From contig CP114120.1 of NCBI GenBank assembly GCA_029959195.1, positions 2,480,001 through 2,544,000 of the forward strand: a DNA stretch of 64,000 bases, written 5' to 3'. The notes under the pieces are model-generated. The model was not told where the DNA came from. It searched no databases and worked only from the letters and a program-made list of their open reading frames with translations. The position numbers were made by a program, and so were the translations under genes. This document shows, piece after piece, positions 12,202-24,513 of this stretch. How positions within the stretch are numbered: the first letter of the stretch is position 1; the number at the start of each line of letters is the position of its first letter. The stretch is from Dictyophora rubrovolvata (taxonomy: Eukaryota; Basidiomycota; Agaricomycetes; Phallales; Phallaceae).

Positions 12202-13026
12202 CCAGATCAGTAAGAAGTTTGGGATGGTAAGATTATAGTTTTGGGTAAGAGGTAGCGCGAGAAGTGCCAGATGGTGATTTTGGTAAAGCTATGCTGGGAA
12301 TCCGGTTTCATCGTCTTCTTTTGATCTCTTTTTGTTTCTCTTTTTGTTTCAACATATTTCTCCTATTCCCCCTAACCACATATGCGATTCCCCTTTTTCT
12401 GTAATTGTATCCTCCATCGTTTTCTCCTTTTTCTTTTGTTTCTTTGTTCTCTTTTTGTTTCCTTTTGTTATCATGGCGAATGATGAGTGATCATTCTGCT
12501 TTCCTTTATGTTTCCAAATGGTATATATACTGCATGTAAATAATTGTAACAGCAGCAATCTACCGGAATGGTTGTCTCAAGTTTAGTTCAGTTTAAGTCA
12601 AGTTCAAGTCAAGTTTCGTCTCTAGTCTATTTCTACGCTCACGTCTATTTCTTTGGATTACTCTGAGTGAGGCCTCGGAGTATAAACTCAACAATTCGTA
12701 TTGTCGTTGAAGCCTTACTAACTTTAAACAGATTATCATCGCTGTATTATCGACGGCGTATTGACTCACCATTTTATCACAACTCACATTTGTCGTCCCC
12801 CTCACACACACACGATCTTAGGATCATCATTTTTTTGTTGTTGTTGGTTTTATATCGACACACACACACTCACTAAATATCATATTATTCCCCCACCCTC
12901 CTCCTTACGAAATTAGCACCAGGACCCGCTCCACGGAGACTAGACGGCCTCAAACAAAATATCTTCGTAGTTTTTCCGATTGTATATATAGCTACGACAT
13001 TTAGCTATTATCTTCGGATCGTTACA

Positions 13027-16000
13027 TCGGGCCATTTCGAAATATTGCCTCGACATGACTTGATTAATGCTTCTCGGATCGTGAAATGTCCTCGTTCTAC
13101 AACTCCATTGGCTTGGGAATTGTAAGGCGAAATACGAATCTGCTTGATATTGTAACGTCGCATAAGTTCTTCGGTGGCAGCTTTGGTCTCGGATCCATTA
13201 TCGGTAACAATTTCTTCAATGATGCCATATCGACAGATAAGTTCCTCAAAGATAAACTGGGCTACAGAGCGTGCTGTGGCTTTCTTGAGTTTGCGTCCTT
13301 CAGCGGCTCCAGATAAATCATCTCGTGCTGCAATAACATAGCGATAGCCTTGTGCAGGAGTCATGAGCATAATGTCAAGGTAGACTTTAGTGAAAAGCGA
13401 GGTCAGATGGGATATAGTGATGGGTATATGCATCTTGATGGTAGATCGGAGTTGGCAGGGGTGACAAGAACGACAAAATTCGTGAACTTCCTCTCGAATC
13501 GTTGGCCAGTAGTATCGTAGTGAAATGTGGCAGTATGTCGCAAATCCTCCTCGGTGTCCTAAATCGTCGTGGGCCATCTTGAGTAATGTCTTCCTGTGAT
13601 CTCTATCTAAAATTACACGTAAATGATGAAGGGGGTGCTTTTTGAAAAATAATTCGTTCTGAATAAAGAATTTTTGTGATTTTCGAATGAAACTTTTCTT
13701 ATGTGAAGAGGAATCAAAATGAGGCAAAATAAAATGGGAGAGAAATTGAAAAATGTGGTGGAGCTGCTTGTCATCTATGCGTTTGCTTTTAATTATGAGT
13801 AGCCACCCTGAACTTAAATTTAAAGTCTGAGAACAGGAAAAGGAATAAGAAAGAAAAAGAGGGATATCTGTGTTTTTAGGTTTTTCTTCGTCGTCACTTT
13901 CGCTCTTCTGAGCATCTTCTTCATTCCAATCTTCGGGTAATGGTGGTCGTCGGGATAATGCATCTGGTCCTTTATGCGATTCTGCGGGTACATGCTTCAA
14001 CTGAAAATGATATAGTAATATTCCTTCGATCCATCGGTTAAGCGTAGCGTTGGGAGCGATGTCTGGATTGTTAATCATTGATTTGATATAGGATGCATCG
14101 ACTTCGACGACAAAATTGAGGAGACCTGCAATGTAATATCGGCAGGCTTTAAGGGCGCGATATAATCCATATAATTCGAGTTTTGCTTGACTATACTTTG
14201 CTTCGGTGTGAGAAATGGGGAGAGATCCAAAACGAACAGGTCTTCTTCGGCCTTCAGAGTCCATCTGGTACAAAATAAATCCAATCGCAATGACAGAAGT
14301 GTCGACAGCAAGGATGACTGGATACGGTGAGGAATAATCAATAGGGACAAGTGCGGGAGAATTAATGATTTCGTTTTTCAAGTCTTCAAATGCGGCTTGT
14401 CGAGCTGATGTCCATTCAAAGGGTACTTCTTTTCGAACTAGTTCTGAGAGCGGTCGTGATCGTGCAGAATAATTCTTGATCCATATGCGCATCGTTCCGC
14501 AAAGTCCTAAGAATTGACGAACTTGAGTGACTGTAGTCGGAGGCGGCCATGTCTTGATCTTCTTGACGCGTTTCTCATCAGGTAATCATCCTGTGTAGCT
14601 TAGTTTTTGTCCAATAAGTACAATCTCGGGCTGCGCTATCTTTGACTTCTTCGGAGAGATGGTGGCACCGGCATGATTAAGTCTGTGAAGAATGCGATGA
14701 ACATCAACTGCGTGTTCCCATATGAAACGTCGGATTCCTGAATTCTGAGGAAGAACTTCAAAAGTTCCATTGGCTTGCTCATAGTGTGTATGCGGTCCTT
14801 GGATTCCAACATCATCTATCATAACACTAGCTTTAGTCGGGAACTCGGGTTGCAAGATAAATGAAGTGCAATTTTGAAATTCAGCGACGGAATTTGTGAA
14901 TCCCTGAGGGAGGACGGTGGATCGCAAAAGTCCTAAAGGCGTGTGGAATGAGGTAAGGTCTCGACTCTTGACATGTATTTTGCGTGCATCATATCCTGAT
15001 AATAGATCGAAACTGGAATAAACTGAGGCACCTGTGAATGGTTCCAACATCTCATCTGTATTTGGAGGCATTCCTGCATCTCGAATCGTGACTGAATTAA
15101 GGGGCTGATGGTCAATGATCTGGCGAATTCCTCCGTCTGTCTTCTTAATGAAAAACATAGCGGTTCTGTAGGATGCTTGACTATATTCGTACACTCCGAT
15201 ATCAAGTTTCTTTTTCAGCGCATCGATGACTTGGACTCGAATTCCAGGTGGAACGGGAATCGGTTTCTTCATCCATGGAATATGTTGCACAACAGGGATA
15301 ATATAATCGGAAAAATAGTCTGATCGCAGAGTTCCTCGTTCGGTTTCATCAAATGCAAGTACGGCTTCATTTCGCTGGAAGACGGATATGAATAACTTCT
15401 CTTCTTCAGGCCAGAGAAAACCTGAATCGTTTATGCGGAGTATGCGGAGACGTTCAGCGGTGAGTTTGGAAGTAGGAGTAAATGTCGGAGGAAAAGGGGA
15501 TAAAGGGGAAAGGGAAATGAGGGGATCTTCGGGGATTTTTCTCGTCACAAGACAATCTTGAGGAAGAATCGCTGGTACAGGTCGAATCTTCTTGTCGACC
15601 GTCTTGTATGCGGCAAGAAACTCGGAGAATTGGGGATAATACTGGGGGTTTTCTTCATAATGTTTTAGGAGTAGCCTATAAATAAAGTGGTTGGGTATAA
15701 ATCTCGGGTCATCGTCGGGTTCATAAATAGGAAGGGAAATAAATAGAGAGATAGGGAAACGAATATTATAAGGGTCCGTGAAAAATGAATCTACGTCTAA
15801 GGAAGGTCGGGTGCTTTCTTCTTTAATGATTCTTGATCTATCTTTTCGTAAGCTTGGTTTTCCAGTTGAAAATTTTCTCGGTATTGTCGGTACAGGTCTT
15901 TAACATCTCGAGATGGTACTGCATTTATCGACCATTCTATCTTTCCAGTAGGTCCTTTCTTGACTAAATGTGTTCCTGCAGAGAGCTCGTGAATTTCAAT

Positions 16001-18789
16001 CCGATTTAAACGCATCCAAGGTCGTCCTAGAATTATCCCTTGTGGGAGCGATGGAGATTTCCAAAGTTCTTCTGCCATAGTCCATAGATTGGTTCCTACA
16101 AACAAATCCACTTCATGAGCTCGTTCGTAAAGCAATGTTTCATGACTGGAAGCGTCTTTCATAATCTTCGGAGTTCCGGTCGTGTATACTATTCCAGTAA
16201 GGTTTGCGCTACTCTCCTTGATGCAATTGATAGTTGATCCTGAATCTACAAGTGCTTCGATTTCACAACCATTGTTAAATTGAACTGGTAAGACGATGAG
16301 TCTGGCATCCTCAGGATGATAACTGGTGATTTGTTCGTCCTTTATGATATAATCTTGGCAAACACTCATAATCTGGGCTTCCTCTCGGGTAGGACGAAGT
16401 CAGGTGATCAATAATTTACTGAGTGAGGGCGCGACTGCAAATACTTCACGAATCGTGAGTCCTGCATTCTGATCCAACAAACGGTTAAGGACATTGTCAA
16501 TAACAACTTCTCGTTCAAAAGAATTGCGGAATTTCTTGACAAGTTCCGTAGGTTCTGATTCGGGTTTCTCCTTAGTGATAATAGCCTTAGGGGTCGCTGG
16601 ACGGTGTATTGTTTTCTTAGCAATGGTGGGTACTGGGTCTTGCATTTTTACGTCAGTGATCTCTTCTCCTCGTAAAGGAAAGGGAATATTTGTAACTTTC
16701 GGAGCTGGAGCCGCGATAGGATTAGGGACTGGGAAGTGACTTGGCACAGGAACAGGGAATTGAATAGGTGCCTGAGGACGTAAGGCTGGAGGTAAACTCA
16801 TTGGATTAGGCAATATGGATGTCGGTTGCGGTACAGGTGCTGGAATTGGATGTGTAGGCGGGGGTGCTGATGTCGTAGGAGGAATTGTAACAGGTATAGA
16901 AGGGTTAGCGGATTTCTTGGTTATCTCTACTCCATCAAATCTCAATCTCTTCGGATAAGGAGTTGCGCGAACAGATTCCTTTCCCTTCGTCTCCTTGGTT
17001 CGGACAAGTGGGTATGCTTCAACGTTTCCATATTCGCTACTAACATTGCTATTAACTACTCCACATACATCATAGTATTCATCGTCATTCAATATAATCT
17101 CCTCCTCGTCTCTACCATACGCATTGACAGATGAAAAATTGTTGATAGTGTCAGGTAAAGTGATGGGGAAAGGAAGTGAATTAATGGTAGGAGCGAGGAT
17201 GGCAGTTGTGGCAACGGGTATTCGTTGGACATCGAGTTGGCGATTGATAGCAGCCAAAAGGGATTCGCCATTGAAACAGGCAATTGACTTTCCGGTACTC
17301 GTCCAGACATACTTGTTTTCAGTGTTAACAGTGATGTATCCTTGTTCCATAAGCGACGAGGTGTGTGGGCAGCGGTGCATTGTATGCCCAGATTCATCGC
17401 AGAAATAGCAAACAACATTAGTGGGGGCGACAGTATTGCTGAGAGTGCATTGACGGGGAATGGGGGGATTTTGTACAGGGATAGGAATGGAAGGAGGCAT
17501 AGACGAAGTAGGGGGGGGCATATTGATTAGGGTAAGCAAGACGGGGGCGAGTGAAGGGGACAAGGTAGCAATACGGTGATACGTGGTGAGGATCGAGGAG
17601 TAATCACGGAGCGTCAACTTCTTGTTGAAATCTTTGATAAGCTCATCGATCTCGTCCGTATTGTCCTTCGTTATACGATTGTTTCCATTGGTATGGCCTC
17701 CTGTCTGTGGCGGTGGTGGTGACGACAGTGTAGGCAGCGGTGGCATTGACAACGAGATTGGTAAAGGTGGTTCACTAGCAGGATGATTATTAGGAGGCTG
17801 ATGAGGGAGCATACCACGATCAGTGGAATGGCGAGGGTCTCGACCATGATGAGAGGATGCTTTTCTTGTCTTTCTTGACTTCCTCTTGTTACGCTTTTTA
17901 TAATCATTCTCCTCATCTGAACTTTCGTACCAATCAGACTCGCTTTTGCTTTCTGATCCTGAACTAGAATAGTCGGAATCGGATAGTGTGGCAGTCTTTC
18001 CATATCTGTCCATCTTGTGCTGTTGATCATATCGCTTCGGATTCAATAAGAATTCTATGACCTTTTGAATGTCTTCTTTCTCATAAGGAGTTTCTGCGTC
18101 ATGATTTGGAAACTTCGTAGTCAAATAAACTTCGCATCGCGTCTTGAGATTTTTGGGAATCCCATCCCAAAACCGTAGGTTATACTTCTTTCGGTCGATC
18201 ATTCCATCTTTGAGTAGTTTTCCTCCTATCAAATCGTATTTCCGAATGTATTTATTGAAATCGTACAGGTTCCTGATCTTGCTTTTATTTTGCTTTTCGA
18301 CATACTGGGTTAGACTCTCTTCTGTATAGCGCTTATGATCCTTGGGAGCGCCATATACATTGCGAATATAGGTGGCGAACGTGGTCCAGTTACGTTTGTT
18401 GTAAGTAGGGTGATTCTCCATATGTTCTCTAACTGGTTTTGAGACATATTGTACAATTCGTTTGAGTTTTTCGTCGTCGCTTAGTTTGTAGACTCTGCAT
18501 AGATCTTCGAATTGATCAAGAAAGGATTTGACCTCAGTCGGCTTGCCCTTAAACGTCCTAGGAGCGCGTCTAGATCTTGGCAGTGGAAATTCTAATTTAG
18601 CGACATCAGTCATTTTGATATCTTTGGCAGCATGGAGATCGGAGGTAGGCATATCGGGATGATGTAGTCAAGGAAATAAGATGTGGAGTGGATGAGAATG
18701 GGAATAACGGAGCTGGTAGGTGACGTGATGATATATGCGGGTGTATGTGAAAACAGCTAGACTAGTGGCCTCACTGGGGCAGCCACTTT
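13027..18789 (-). mobile_element. Body of a Ty3/gypsy-type LTR retrotransposon fossil (gag, protease, RT, RNase H, integrase)
   Basis: Minus-strand body between two inverted LTRs. Parts in order from right to left are: Gag (about 18652-16400) with a CCHC knuckle (CYFCDESGHTMHRC) after a Lys-rich and Pro-rich region; an aspartic protease (about 16369-15797) with the DSGST motif; reverse transcriptase (about 15548-14586); and RNase H plus integrase (about 14492-13027) with an HHCC zinc region and a D,D,E-type core. Domain order RT-RH-IN marks it as Ty3/gypsy rather than Copia. The element is broken, with roughly three or four breaks, and its two LTRs do not have the normal same-direction arrangement. 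The near-identical LTR copies suggest a young age. Confidence 0.88.
16400..18652 (-). other. Gag part of the Ty3/gypsy-type fossil
   Basis: A 750-residue frame that starts soon after the right LTR. The first 200 residues form the capsid-like region of fungal gypsy Gags (FKGKPTEVKSFLDQFEDLCR and following). A charged Ser/Lys stretch, Pro-rich linkers and a CX2CX4HX4C knuckle (CYFCDESGHTMHRC) follow. A second long Pro-rich linker leads toward the protease. It is recognised by the position next to the LTR, the knuckle and the following protease. Part of a fossil element. Confidence 0.75.
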
Positions 18790-21043
18790 TGTAACGATCC
18801 GAAGATAATAGCTAAATGTCGTAGCTATATATACAATCGGAAAAACTACGAAGATATTTTGTTTGAGGCCGTCTAGTCTCCGTGGAGCGGGTCCTGGTGC
18901 TAATTTCGTAAGGAGGAGGGTGGGGGAATAATATGATATTTAGTGAGTGTGTGTGTGTCGATATAAAACCAACAACAACAAAAAAATGATGATCCTAAGA
19001 TCGTGTGTGTGTGAGGGGGACGACAAATGTGAGTTGTGATAAAATGGTGAGTCAATACGCCGTCGATAATACAGCGATGATAATCTGTTTAAAGTTAGTA
19101 AGGCTTCAACGACAATACGAATTGTTGAGTTTATACTCCGAGGCCTCACTCAGAGTAATCCAAAGAAATAGACGTGAGCGTAGAAATAGACTAGAGACGA
19201 AACTTGACTTGAACTTGACTTAAACTGAACTAAACTTGAGACAACCATTCCGGTAGATTGCTGCTGTTACAATTATTTACATGCAGTATATATACCATTT
19301 GGAAACATAAAGGAAAGCAGAATGATCACTCATCATTCGCCATGATAACAAAAGGAAACAAAAAGAGAACAAAGAAACAAAAGAAAAAGGAGAAAACGAT
19401 GGAGGATACAATTACAGAAAAAGGGGAATCGCATATGTGGTTAGGGGGAATAGGAGAAATATGTTGAAACAAAAAGAGAAACAAAAAGAGATCAAAAGAA
19501 GACGATGAAACCGGATTCCCAGCATAGCTTTACCAAAATCACCATCTGGCACTTCTCGCGCTACCTCTTACCCAAAACTATAATCTTACCATCCCAAACT
19601 TCTTACTGATCTGGTTATTGTTGACGAGATCTTCTTCTTCGTGGCTGTGGTGCAATAATAATGGCTATGGCAACGCTTAACAATACCAGATCTTCAACGA
19701 GATTGGATTGGAGATCGGAATAGGAAGGGAGGGTTTGATTTCCAACAGAGTAGTCGGGAGGGGATGGGATGGCAGATAGGGGTGCGTCTATGAATAAGAA
19801 TTGAGTATAACTTCGAAATTGATGACGAAAGACCAGTCTCCAGATTGATTCTTCTTGACGATTTGTTGAAAGGAACTCGACAAACTCATATGATTCGTCC
19901 ATGACATTGACGTTGGTTCGTTCGTACAGGGTTAAAGCTCGTGGATATCCTATCTCCAGATCGTCATAAGGAATAGTAATCTCCATTAGTGGCTGTGGAG
20001 TAATCAGAAGCATTGTGGAGGGGTCGACATCAATTTCAGAAACAAGAGTATTGTAAACGCGAAGTCATGAGAGGAAATTAGGGTTGGGTCCGAATCTGAG
20101 AGAAGAACGATATTCAAAAGGGAAGAAAGGGAGTTGAAAAAGGGGAATAGGGGAAGTAGGAGTATCATTATTGTCCGACATGATGATATGAGTTAACCAA
20201 AATTTTTAAGCGCTAATGAAATGTCCAGAAAGAAAGAAGGAGATGAAATACAAATCTAATCGCTTATCCTAATCAAGCCTTTTGTCCTAATTTCGTCCAA
20301 GAAGGTTTGAGCAAACACGTCAGATCTTTCGGAAGGATCGTTTGGATGGAGAAGAGGGGAGAGATATTGGTTCTGGCGAATGGGGTGAAAAACGAGACAT
20401 TTGAGGATCTACAGGAACAAGATTGGCTGGTCTATATGGGCTATGTTTTTGTGTTTTTATGTTTTTCATGACAACCCAATGACTTGGCACATCTAGAACC
20501 AGGAATGTAAATTCGAACCCTTCTTGTGTCACTAACCAAATCCGATATGAGTCTTTAACGGCTGATTCGGGTGTAGAATAAATGTTAATAATTGTAAACC
20601 AGTCTAATTGTTCCTCGATATAAACCTTTTCTCCAAACATGAGACCGGGGTGAACCAAATCCGAACTTCTGCATTGACGAATAATAAGAGGTGGAGGGAA
20701 CTTCGGGAGGTACGTTTCTTCATCGATGTCGAGACTCGCATATTGGGAACTATAGATATAAAGAGTCGTATGCAGATCCAAATCGTATGTCCTTGGACTG
20801 GAAGGCGAAAAACGAAAAGGTGATATAGATTCATCGTCGGAGGGGGGTAATGACTCAGTGGGAGATGCTGGAATGGGCAAAGAAATTGATGATGTATAGT
20901 GAAATGAAAATGCGGCCATTTTTTTGTAAGGGTTTTGATTTCAAGAGACTGTGGTGTATCGGTTAAGTTTTTGGTAGTTTGAAACTCCGCTTTGAACCAA
21001 AATTCGGAATGTTTCCTTATTAGGAAGATTTTGGTGCGCGACA
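18790..21043 (-). repeat. Right LTR (2254 bp) of the Ty3/gypsy-type fossil, minus orientation
   Basis: Reverse complement of 10773-13026: read on the minus strand it starts TGTCGCGCACC and ends GATCGTTACA. It is the upstream LTR of the minus-strand gag-pol body. It carries the mirror copies of the two LTR reading frames (20320-20919 and 19615-20013). The bases just outside the two LTRs (AGTCGG on the left, CCGCGC on the right) do not make an obvious 4-6 base target duplication, which fits a rearranged rather than simple insertion. Confidence 0.85.
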
Positions 21044-21582
21044 CCGCGCTCTACGACATTACGGTGACATTTGTATCATCATTAAATACGATTATTAACG
21101 TTTATATATTCATCACCAATACCTGAGAATCGGTACTTAATAACTTCCCTGTCTCACTATAATTTTCCCTGATCCACTATTATTCATTCACTTTCTTTTT
21201 AAGTAATTTCTTATCTTTCACATGATGTTTCTCTTACTAATGTTTGGAGCTATTTGTACTTGCTCAAGGTGTATAAATAGGGGCTTATTTTTCTTATAAA
21301 TAATCTATCTTGTAACTACTGTTGTACACCAAAGTGCTTACCAATCAAATTGGTCTTTTTCCCTCTTATCTTTCTCTATTCTCAAGGACTTAGTAATAAG
21401 TCTCTATCTATCTCTACTAATTTGAATTTAATTCTTAAGTTCAAATCTCCCTTCAAGTGTCTCACCTTCAATAACAGGACTTTTAGTTGCTGAATAATCC
21501 CTAAACAAAACTCTTTTTATATTTTATTAGAAGCTAAGTCTATTCTAAATCTAAAACAAATCCTTTACACCCATTATCATGC
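21044..21582 (+). other. Unassigned LTR-like segment between the gypsy fossil and the LINE remnant
   Basis: About 540 bases unlike LINE coding sequence. It is AT-rich, has a TATA-like box (GGTGTATAAATAGGGGC near 21270), and shows an LTR-style end (CAATAACA near 21474) followed by non-coding sequence before LINE reverse transcriptase resumes at about 21583. It may be the 3' part of an LTR from another retroelement, brought in by the rearrangement that turned the gypsy LTRs. No second copy was found in the window. Confidence 0.35.
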
Positions 21583-24278
21583 CTACTTTTCAACATTGCC
21601 ATAGAATCACTCACAGCTACACTACGCACATTCAACCTTGAAGGCTATAATATCTCTGGTACTGATGAAAAACTGATTGCCAGCCTCTTTGTGGATGATA
21701 CTACAGTATACCTATCAGAAAACGATAACTTTAATACACTCAAAAACACCCTAAAAAATTGGTGCCAAGCATCCAGCATGAAATTTAACCTTTCAAAAAC
21801 GAGTATCCTACCCATTGGAACAAAAGCCTTCAGAGAAGCATTTATAAGAGATAGGAGAGTGAACGAAACTCACATGACTATTCCAGAAAATATTCCAATC
21901 ATCCCAGACCAAACGCCAGTACGAATACTCAGGTGCTTCATAGAAAATGGAATTGACCAGATCCCAATATGGGAACCTACATTATAAAAAATAAGAGAAT
22001 CCCTAGACCGGTGAGACAAAGGCCACCCCACACTCAAAGGTAGATGACTAATTGTAAGCATGGAAATTGGCAGCCGCATACAATACCTAACAAGAGTACA
22101 AGGGATGCCTCAAGAAATAAGTATCCGAGTCAAAAATATAATCAGAAACTTCATATGAGGAGAGAATAAAAACCCACCGGTTAGTCTAGACATAATGTCC
22201 CTAGACACCAACAAAGGTAGAAGAAAAGTCCTAGACATTGAGATCAGGAATGAAGCTATTGAATTAATGAAACTCCAACATTACCTAAGCACTGACCAAA
22301 ACAGACCAGCATGGGCATATGTAGCCGATATTCTCCTAGTAAAAAACACAAGAGACAATATCAAATTAGATAAATTCCCAAAAAATAATAAATCACCTAA
22401 TACCTTTCTATAATCATGGCGAGTATTAACAACCAGAAAGAAAAATACACTCTCAGAGTCACTCAAATACATGATAAAAACCACCCTAAAACATAGGACA
22501 GCCTTCAACGCCCTTGAAATACATACAAACCTAAAACTCCAGATACCTGCTTGGTTCCACCCCAGAATCCCAGCAGGAGAAATAAACTGGGGTGACAAGG
22601 CATACACATGCCTAAAAAAGAACCACAAAGCCTGTTCAACCGAAGAGATGCTAAGAATAGCAAACGCGACCTTCCCACAAAACCACACTAGAATAGGGAG
22701 ATGTAACTGCCCCCAATGCAACCAAGCCAGACTGATAAAATATACAAACCTGAATCTTTGCACCCATATGGCAAACCACATCATCCAAAAAATCCAACCA
22801 AAATAGAATCCAGCTGAACCTACAACAGAAAAATATATCACAGAACACATTCAAGCCACACCCCTGAACAATGGGAAATCAATCCAGACTTCGACTTATA
22901 AACATTCCAAGATGGCTTTAGAATCCTAACAAATCAATCATGACCCTATGTAATACCAGCAAAAAGAGAAATGACACATATTATAAATCACGTCAATGAA
23001 GTATACATTGACAGCTCGTGTGACAAAAACAGTAATGCAGAAGCCAAAGCAAGCAGTGGCATATGGTTCACCGCGAATAACAATAGGAATAGAGCCATCT
23101 TACTACCTAATAGATTTAACACTAATAATGCTGGGGAACTAATGGTAATTTTATATGCAACCCAAACCACTCCAAAGAATGAAACCTTTTAGATTTACAC
23201 AAACTCCCAATACTCTATAGACATGTTAATGACCAGACTACAATGCATCAAAGACAGTGGATGGTATGACATAAGAAATAGTGAAATTCTACAACCACTC
23301 GTCTTTAACCTACAGAACTGACAAGTGCCAACCATATTCACTAAAGTGAAAGCCCATGCAGGCATTGAAGGAAATGAAAAAGCAGATGAACTAGCCAAAC
23401 AAGGACTCACACTACCAGTACCTAGCCTACTCAACTTACAAATATCAGCAACCCACATACTACCCAGAATAAAACTCTCCACAGCAACACAATTACTGAT
23501 CTATAAATCCCTCATTGAAAAGAAAGGCTACAAACAAAGAGAATTAATGGAAAATAGACTAAGATTAATAATAGACAATGTTGAACTAATAATAAACGAA
23601 TGTCCCTCACCAGAAACAGTATGGAACTCCTTCAGGGACAAAACAATGTCAAAACAAATAAGTAACTTCCTATGGAAAAATACGCACAACGTCTACCATG
23701 TAGGAAGCTTCTGGTTAAATATACCAGCATATAACGACCACACATGGTGCCTGGAATGCACAGAGCTACAAGAGATGGAACACATTTTAACAAAATACAC
23801 AACACTACATGCTGAACAAATATGGATATTACCAAAAACAGTCTGGGAGAAGGCAGGCTTCACCTGGTATGAAATAAACCTGGATACGATCCTAGGATGC
23901 AATCTAATGAAATTCAACCTACCCAACGGAAAACCGAACATTGCAAAGAAAAGATTGTACACCATCCTTATATTTGAGATAGCCTACCTCATATGGAAAG
24001 CATGGTGTGAATGGAAGATAGGTAAAGAAGGGGATCCAGACCACAAACCCACCATCTCCATGTTTCAAAATAAGTGGATAGAAACCATACAAAGGAGAGT
24101 GACACACGATTTCATTCTTACAAATAAAAAGAAATATAAAAATAAAGCCTTAAAATATCATATAGTAAAGAACACCTGGTCTCAAATCCTAGGAAGCGTG
24201 AATGTAAGAACAATGATGTCGAAAGACATAAGAGGAGTTTTAGTGGGTAGCATAAATAGAAGACATCCTGTCTCATGA
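21583..24278 (+). pseudogene. LINE ORF2 3' part: reverse transcriptase end, Cys cluster and RNase H
   Basis: The fragment begins in the middle of the reverse transcriptase at LLFNIAIESL and continues to the catalytic LFVDDTTVYLSE (the YADD-type box). A connection zone has the Cys cluster CNCPQC typical of agaric LINEs. The RNase H domain follows: first Asp in VYIDSSCDKN, then a strand with GELMVILYA (Glu), and KVKAHAGIEGNEKADELAKQ with the last His/Asp region. A C-terminal domain with a CLEC motif runs to 24278. Several in-frame stops separate the open stretches (for example TAA at 21985, stops near 22413 and 22806, and TGA near 23321), so the protein cannot be made. The endonuclease and front of the RT are absent. 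Confidence 0.8.
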
Positions 24279-24498
24279 GTCCCACACTACCCAAAGGGTG
24301 TGCGTAACGCATTTCTTCTTGGTGAATACTTATCCACCGCGGCTTCTGTTAATTGTCTATAAAATCCCCATATGCTTCTATTATCGTCTATGATTTTGTT
24401 TCTATGTACACACAAGGCCATTGGCCTTGTAAATAGTTCAGCTAGCAGTACTGGTTGAATTCCACCAAACCTTCTAGCCTTAAGCTTTACAAAAAAAA

Positions 24499-24513
24499 AA
24501 CAATGGGCTGCAG
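24499..24513 (+). repeat. Right target-site duplication of the LINE
   Basis: AACAATGGGCTGCAG follows immediately after the oligo-A run at the LINE 3' end and matches 8608-8622. It marks the right end of the insertion. Confidence 0.75.

Larger units (their letters stand above)
10773..13026 (+). repeat. Left LTR (2254 bp) of a Ty3/gypsy-type fossil, plus orientation
   Basis: It starts TGTCACGCACC and ends GATCGTTACA, giving the TG...CA ends usual for LTRs. Its reverse complement lies at 18790-21043, with sequence match stopping exactly at both boundaries. Over 2 kb is very long for a fungal LTR. It contains reading frames at 10897-11496 and 11803-12201, described separately. The two copies give identical translations over all frames compared and differ visibly only at about one base near the start, so the insertion looks young. 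Confidence 0.85.
8623..24498 (+). mobile_element. LINE (non-LTR retrotransposon), interrupted by nested LTR elements
   Basis: One LINE insertion explains both ends of this region. The left part (8623-10772) has a C/A-rich 5' region and ORF1 with a zinc knuckle. The right part (about 21583-24498) has the 3' half of the reverse transcriptase, a connection zone with a Cys cluster, an RNase H domain and a tail ending in a run of A. A 15-base target duplication flanks the whole span. Between the parts sits about 10.8 kb of later LTR-element sequence, and the endonuclease and front half of the reverse transcriptase are not visible, so some LINE sequence was lost at or after the insertion. The coding parts carry several in-frame stops and frame changes, so the copy is dead. 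The family resembles agaric LINEs with an RNase H domain. Confidence 0.8.

Noticed and set aside
10773-21043. A DIRS-like or Polinton-like element with long terminal inverted repeats
   Set aside because: The body has gypsy-order RT, RNase H and a D,D,E-type integrase, and the repeats have TG...CA ends. No tyrosine recombinase, protein-primed DNA polymerase or packaging ATPase was seen.
22281-22850. 189-residue minus-strand frame
   Set aside because: It is antisense to LINE ORF2 and very Phe/Trp-rich because the plus strand is A-rich.
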